NCBI GenBank assembly: GCA_017519685.1
Contig: JAFWRV010000035.1
Span: 1-14,403 of the forward strand
Direction of reading: 5' to 3'
DNA length: 14,403 bases
DNA from: Clostridia bacterium
Lineage (GTDB): Bacteria > Bacillota > Clostridia > Oscillospirales > Acutalibacteraceae
Each line of letters opens with the position of its first letter. Positions within the stretch are counted from its first letter, which is position 1. The position numbers and the translations under genes are program-made. The notes beneath the pieces were generated by a model. The model did no database searches. It was not told the origin of the DNA and was given only the letters and a program-made list of their open reading frames with translations. Shown here piece after piece: positions 12,001-14,403 of the stretch.

Positions 12001-14403
12001 GCCAGCGTTCAATCACTTACATGCTCAACGGCGCGCAGTACGGTGACATCGAATGGCATACAATCGGCGAAGATATTTCGTTGAGAGAAGCTCCCGAAAT
12101 CCCGACCGGATATATGTTTACCGGCTGGTCCGCTATTCCCGCAGTTATGCCCAACGAGAATCTTACCGTTACAGGCAGACTGTTTGCGAAGACTGTAACC
12201 ATCAGCTATATAGTAAACGGTGAAACCTATCAGCAGGATACCGCTGTTTACGGCGATGCTTACACAATTTACACTTATGAAGATCCCGCGGGTGAAATCA
12301 ATGTAACATCCTGGAGCGGCGTTGTTAACGGCGCGACAGCTGCCTACACACCCGGTCAGGAAATCACTGTTGATTTTGCTGACAACATCACTCTTACCGC
12401 AGCAACCGAAGGCGCAACTTATACAGCAACCTTCACACTCGGCGAAGGTAAGAATAACGGCGCGGTCTGGGCAGACGATACAACCGACGATATCACCAAG
12501 ACATACGAAGTCGGCGAAACTCTCGAAGTTCCCGAAGCAATCTGGGCAGGTCATACCTATTACTTTGATCCCACACCGACCGTAATGCCGGCAGAAAATA
12601 CGGTATTCACGGCAATCTGGGATGCTGAAACAAAGGTTATCTCCTACCCCGATGTCGAAATCGACCTTAAAGTCGGTGATGCTATTAACAGCGAGCTTCC
12701 CGAAGATCCCGAGAAACCCGGCTACACATTTGACGGCTGGAAATACATCAAGGATAACGGCGACGGCACTACCGAAGAATATACCGGTGCTACCGTTCCT
12801 CCGTATGACCTTACCGCTGAGCCCAAGTGGGTTGCAAATAAATATAAGATTATTTACAATTCCAACGGCGGTTCGGCAGTAGCTCCCGATGAACTGACCT
12901 ATGAAGTCGGCGATGTTCCCGAAAGAGTATCCGAACTTGCCGGTCAGACATTCGGCGGCTGGTATCTTGATGACGGAACATTTGCCAACGCATATTCAGC
13001 CACATGGGAATTCATAGCTGAAAACGCTGTCAAGAACGGCGAAGTTTACGAACTCAACGTTTACGCTTCATGGGCAGACGATCCGCGTACTGTTATCTTC
13101 AACGCAAATGAAGGTACAATCAACGGAGACGAAACCCTTGAAATAACCAAGAATGTTACCGCACCTTTCGGTGAGGTTCCCGAACCCGTAAGAACCGGTT
13201 ACACATTCAGCGGTTGGAACACAGCGGCTGACGGCAGCGGAGATGCGTTTGCGGTTCCCGCAAATATGCCCGATGTTGAAAACGGTTCAATGACAGTTTA
13301 CGCGCAGTGGACTGCAAACAAATACACAATCAGCTACACCACAGACGGCAGCGCTGTTGACGATGATGTACTGACTTACGGCACAGACGATGTTCCCGCA
13401 GACAGAACTACTGCCAAAGACGGCTACACATTTGACGACTGGTATCTTGAAGATACATACACCACCGCATATACACCCGATTGGGATACCGTACTTGCGG
13501 GCGCGACCAAGGTTTCCGGCGGAGAAGCAAATGAGTATGAAATGACCGTTTACGCGAAGTTTGACGCCAATGTCTATACAATCAAGTTCAGCGTTCCCGA
13601 TGACGCGGATCCCGTTGCAAATGACGGCCCGCTGACTTACGGTGTTGATACTCCCGCGAATGACAAGTCAACATCAAGACCCAATTACACATTCAACGGC
13701 TGGTATCTTGATGAAGAATGCACAGACGGCAAGGAATACGACGCCGCTTGGGCAACCGTTATCGCAAATGCGACCAACATCAGAGACAATCAGTATGAAC
13801 TGACTGTTTACGCTAAGTGGACAGGCGACACATACACGATTCATTACAATGTCGGCGCATCGGAAACCGTTATCGCTGACGCCTCGTTCGTTTACGGAAC
13901 AGATGAAATTACCGTAACCGACATCATACCCGTACTTGACAAGAACGTATTTGACGGCTGGTATCTTGACGCGGCATGCACAGACGGCAAGGAATTCAAA
14001 GACAGCGCTGTTTCATGGGAGACAGTAATCGCAAACGCAAACGCCGAAAAAGTTTTGAATCTCCATGCCAAATATACCGAGAACGCGGCAATAGTCAAGC
14101 TTGTTCCGAAGACCGACACCGATACAGTTGTTGAGCGTAATGGTATAGTTGAAACCTATCATACGTTCACTCAGACCCCGCGTACAGTAACAGAGGTCAG
14201 AGCACCGTTCACAGACAGTTACGGCTATGAAGCTATAAACAGCGGCGTTCAGGATTCCGAAGCTTATGACACCTGGTTCATCACCGGCATAGAGCAAAGA
14301 TCCAGAAGGTCGGCGCTCGACACTTATTTCGAAGTGACCGGCGGAGGATATTACAAAGCGTATGACAGAAGCGGAAATGAAATAACCGCTGCTAATACTA
14401 CAA
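6045..14403 (+). CDS. Giant secreted List_Bact-repeat protein, dockerin-type architecture (3' partial)
   Basis: I translated this frame from 6045 to the window end and found no stop: at least 2786 residues, with the C-terminus missing. A signal peptide (MKTAKR, hydrophobic core, AFA at 23-25) precedes a PGE-AR module homologous to that of gene 2 (residues 26-222). A divergent region follows (223-587), then about 26 clear Listeria-Bacteroides repeats (588-2677), then the start of a pre-dockerin module with ERNGIVETYHTF. Repeats come in a short form (typically GTTTMPA[FY][DN]I...W) and a long form with an inserted W-x-[FT]-[IV]-x-A-N-A segment before NEYELNVYAKW. Composition is strongly acidic with few Cys. 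By analogy with its neighbours it should end in a dockerin. The likely role is a very long extracellular stalk or structural adhesin on a cohesin scaffold; the ligand is unknown. The high repeat content makes assembly errors possible. Confidence 0.92.
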   Translation, partial: MKTAKRSLAVFLAALMMLGSLTAFAVLFDGTTLKSEVRFYRQVGSDWVETTEVVPGEIIQARTIYESDFIVGCHDLVYFYNKDLLTLLNDADMTPAVDGEEYPLVPNPAANRGVVNVHYIDTDDASYELYPSTGRVATKPVDAGYIDASAYDTYNLLYVRCYGGLTSVFDGETEVYTFYFKVNENIENEASIVGSMFLPTEFVVKNSEQATYIFNTMCTRAIEEEEIGIPVDDLEGITGDPQTYDLQVVNKVSENIGNAIGATPEEIANNTTFTYGTNPQGSETSSYLTVAAKADVDWVFDEQTITVTDYIGKNLADIEPDISSLTVPFGYSGTGWPKNADGKIVDDAGNLQVVTGGNTITSGNPVTYGFEPRNVTVSFYPPAAFDMEGLAYNGEDGNLSPEAETSWTGPDSATFFDLMFPQEVTATYGEAYAVPEGYSIVPTDSTHYYFAGWVPFDKTAGITMNANMTNYLADLSALTQENATYNNIGIYENNGQLYLDLAPVILLRQDVLDVTWHAVNKPNGDPAFAETVISKDFETSIELNEVPTVDAVEGYTFNWYVDEQHQTQATFPKVVTSNLEYWGFYLPNPHTVTYNIDGTADGQPDNYVYGDTITVRDNPADRPGYTFSGWTFTKAGTEDPVAIVSGTTTMPDYDIVANGQWIANEYIIIYNENYQDCLAEGAEAPDTYLTYGVNTTVPAVTLTLEGHVFGGWFTDDDTFANAYQNTWEFILANATLKAGTDHEYELNVYAKWDLDTFDINYIPGDEATFTGEPKVTYQYQDVIQSVANPEKEGFVFNTWNYTNADSGEAVEVTPGTTKMPAFDINAAATWTPEQYIIRYFYKADPTDPGCEFTQYGEDQAITFGDEIELVDVPVFAGFDITWVSDDAALTGTMGDIGENGAIIKVYAQYDFASLSIYYFDGSFAVGEEYEVMEDLNIGMDIELDCTPEDPDDKEGYYFDGWKYYDSVDRENETFGTEYTGEKMPGYDLYAEAQWQIEHYTINFDSKGGNEVASISKDYNEATEYAGNPVKVGYTFAGWYTDEECTDGNEFTVPVNMTDLGADGTAIIVYAKWAPISYTIKYAANADAGISDDVIAYTDGTDAIPTHTPVKAGYTFNGWYLDADFTEGKEYNPTWETVIANAPAENNYTMTVYAKWTANKYTIKYGVNGGNAVENTVLVYNAEQAPEIPEVTPEKEGNSFVDWYLESAAPFTTAYERTWAFIFDNAVQDPDGAENEYILNVYADWTVLNYKIFYDADGGNLNDDAEKEYAFGATINDVADPEMDGNVFSGWVYTNHDFAEHEAVTVTPGTTTMPAYNIDAKATWTPEEYVFTYWYKPGGPSDTDYVKFGEDQTVTFGEDVEFADVPVLAGYYVTWDPVLIIDEFGCPDLGENGEEIKFYAQYEPAPLNIYYIDGNFAEGEEFEIVSDLYIGDVIEDVGLPGDPDDKQGYVFDGWKFYDSIDRENETFGNEYTEAEMPGYDLYAEAQWRANVYTVIYEEEGGDAIADDVLTYGTDTVPVRTTAKTGYGFDKWYIDTQFDTPYTATWDFILAHAALKPGTDNEYELTVYANWIAGQHTITYDANQGTLADGTVNPVTVAFEAVIDSEPDDPSRTGYTFAGWTYTYKDNGVDTEYPVTIGTITMPDNDLVATAQWTPNEYTITYATNGGSEVAPSVLTYPDSVIPTVVSEKDGYTFGGWFIDDTTFANAYATTWDFIIANSEQVSGGNENQYALTVYAKWTANEYTINYITDGSAVAADTLTYGEDNVPAKEDKVTVKEGYVFDDWYLEEGHTTAYTSDWTTVLANAQPKAGGADNEYELNVYANFTKDSFKIYYNNEGDVTEKTYEFEATIEAIDDPVKTGYTFTGWTYTNRDSADHEAVTVVPGTTTMPAFNIDAVAGWKANQYTIIYTTEGTPVDSDVLVYDTDDVPAKTDRVTTWDGHDFDDWYIDAGHNTKYLSTWEFIVANATPAAGGADNEYELNVYAAWQTSQRSITYMLNGAQYGDIEWHTIGEDISLREAPEIPTGYMFTGWSAIPAVMPNENLTVTGRLFAKTVTISYIVNGETYQQDTAVYGDAYTIYTYEDPAGEINVTSWSGVVNGATAAYTPGQEITVDFADNITLTAATEGATYTATFTLGEGKNNGAVWADDTTDDITKTYEVGETLEVPEAIWAGHTYYFDPTPTVMPAENTVFTAIWDAETKVISYPDVEIDLKVGDAINSELPEDPEKPGYTFDGWKYIKDNGDGTTEEYTGATVPPYDLTAEPKWVANKYKIIYNSNGGSAVAPDELTYEVGDVPERVSELAGQTFGGWYLDDGTFANAYSATWEFIAENAVKNGEVYELNVYASWADDPRTVIFNANEGTINGDETLEITKNVTAPFGEVPEPVRTGYTFSGWNTAADGSGDAFAVPANMPDVENGSMTVYAQWTANKYTISYTTDGSAVDDDVLTYGTDDVPADRTTAKDGYTFDDWYLEDTYTTAYTPDWDTVLAGATKVSGGEANEYEMTVYAKFDANVYTIKFSVPDDADPVANDGPLTYGVDTPANDKSTSRPNYTFNGWYLDEECTDGKEYDAAWATVIANATNIRDNQYELTVYAKWTGDTYTIHYNVGASETVIADASFVYGTDEITVTDIIPVLDKNVFDGWYLDAACTDGKEFKDSAVSWETVIANANAEKVLNLHAKYTENAAIVKLVPKTDTDTVVERNGIVETYHTFTQTPRTVTEVRAPFTDSYGYEAINSGVQDSEAYDTWFITGIEQRSRRSALDTYFEVTGGGYYKAYDRSGNEITAANTT
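6120..6710 (+). other. N-terminal PG[DE]-AR module of gene 3 (possibly cohesin-like)
   Basis: About 197 residues after the signal peptide. PGEIIQARTIYESDF starts at residue 55, followed by HDLVYFYNKDLL and, later, VYTFYFKV. Across 31 ungapped positions starting at PG[DE], 11 are identical to gene 2 and most others are conservative. The aligned order of motifs supports homology between the two modules. The cohesin-like label is inference. Confidence 0.55.
6711..7805 (+). other. Divergent beta-rich region of gene 3 between N-terminal module and repeats
   Basis: About 365 residues that I cannot place in a named family. It starts with an acidic stretch (EEEEIGIPVDDLEGITGD). Weak repeat-like cores appear later: YYFAGW near 7387-7404 and GYTFNWY near 7707-7727. 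Probably it contains two or three degenerate repeats plus a module of unknown type (around YIGKNLADIEPD and VPFGYSGTGWP). Confidence 0.5.
8301..9026 (+). repeat. Segmental duplication copy A (three repeats) in gene 3
   Basis: A 242-residue block of three repeats. Its landmarks are PGTTKMPAFDI, TPEQYIIRYFYK, QYGEDQAITFGDEIE, DIGENGAIIKVYAQY, DSVDRENETFG and MPGYDLYAEAQW. The same landmarks occur in the same order in copy B, at 9780-10502. Confidence 0.85.
9027..9260 (+). repeat. Gene-1-type repeat embedded in gene 3
   Basis: This 78-residue unit (YTINFDSKGGNEVASIS, GYTFAGWYTDEECTDGNEF, then MTDLGADGTAIIVYAKW) is closest to the gene 1 unit at 292-525, which is also 78 residues and has FDSKGGSAV, GWYTDTDCTVGNEF and MPDLGANGAEIILYAKW. 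DSKGG occurs in no other gene 3 repeat that I read. Confidence 0.75.
9780..10502 (+). repeat. Segmental duplication copy B (three repeats) in gene 3
   Basis: A 241-residue block matching copy A in order: PGTTTMPAYNI, TPEEYVFTYWYK, KFGEDQTVTFGEDVE, DLGENGEEIKFYAQY, DSIDRENETFG and MPGYDLYAEAQW. The offset from copy A is about 1479 bp. The third repeat is the best conserved of the three; the first is the least. Confidence 0.85.
14076..14403 (+). other. Start of pre-dockerin module of gene 3 (truncated by window end)
   Basis: After the last AKY repeat end, the sequence changes to VKLVPK and ERNGIVETYHTF (14133-14168), matching VKLIPSG and ERDGVVETYNTF in gene 2. It continues with TWFITGIEQ and FEVTGGGYY, which correspond in position to YYIYGLSEG and VAVQGDGEL of gene 2. 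In gene 2 the dockerin begins about 104 residues after the ERDG motif. Here about 90 residues past that motif are visible, so a dockerin should start shortly after the window. Confidence 0.7.

Larger units (their letters stand above)
7806..14075 (+). repeat. Array of about 26 Listeria-Bacteroides repeats in gene 3
   Basis: Units begin with a [YF][TKI]I-x-[YF] strand, have a GY[TV]F[ASD]GW core and end with an aromatic (AKW, AQW, ATW, ANF). I count about 11 long-form and 15 short or divergent units, interspersed rather than grouped. Unit length is about 64 to 90 residues. Two adjacent units near 12190-12620 are strongly divergent: the core Trp is shifted (VTSWSG), or replaced by HTYYFDP. Confidence 0.88.

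Noticed and set aside
1-14403. Flagellar function, suggested by the Pfam short name Flg_new
   Set aside because: The name is historical; the family is a beta-repeat of surface proteins and nothing flagellar is present here.

Overview
The window is almost entirely coding on the + strand. It holds three consecutive, related genes for secreted repeat proteins: the 3' end of one (1-2241), one complete gene (2333-5986), and the first 8.36 kb of a giant one (6045 to the window end, open throughout by my own translation). I found no catalytic domain, transposase, RNA gene or CRISPR array. No stretch over 300 bases lacks a gene; the two gaps are 91 and 58 bp.

Architecture: all three proteins are mostly tandem ~62-90-residue beta-repeats of the Listeria-Bacteroides repeat type (the family Pfam calls Flg_new, close to internalin B-repeats). 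Each unit typically runs YTI-x-[FY] ... GYxFxGW ... MP ... YAKW. Genes 2 and 3 have Sec signal peptides and share a 'PG[DE]xIxAR' N-terminal module that looks remotely cohesin-like. Genes 1 and 2 end in a conserved small beta module followed by a type I dockerin with two calcium-binding loops. Gene 3 is cut by the window just as it enters the same pre-dockerin module, so a dockerin is predicted a short way beyond the window.

Organism: strong AGGAGG ribosome binding sites, Gram-positive-style signal peptides, dockerins with the GTG-x-DN-x-YVI-x-GD lead-in, and List_Bact repeats suggest an anaerobic Clostridia member (Ruminococcus/Oscillospiraceae-like), probably from gut or rumen. This is inference; no taxonomic marker gene is present.

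How they may work together: the genes are co-oriented, closely spaced and share modules, so they look like a paralogous operon for surface or cellulosome-associated structural or adhesive proteins. The dockerins would dock onto a cohesin-bearing scaffold, and the repeats would act as long extended stalks. If the N-terminal module really is cohesin-like, head-to-tail assembly is possible, but this is speculative. The clearest evolutionary signals are a near-identical recent tandem duplication in gene 1, a three-repeat block duplicated inside gene 3, and a distinctive long repeat variant with a W-x-[FT]-[IV]-x-A-N-A insertion in genes 1 and 3.
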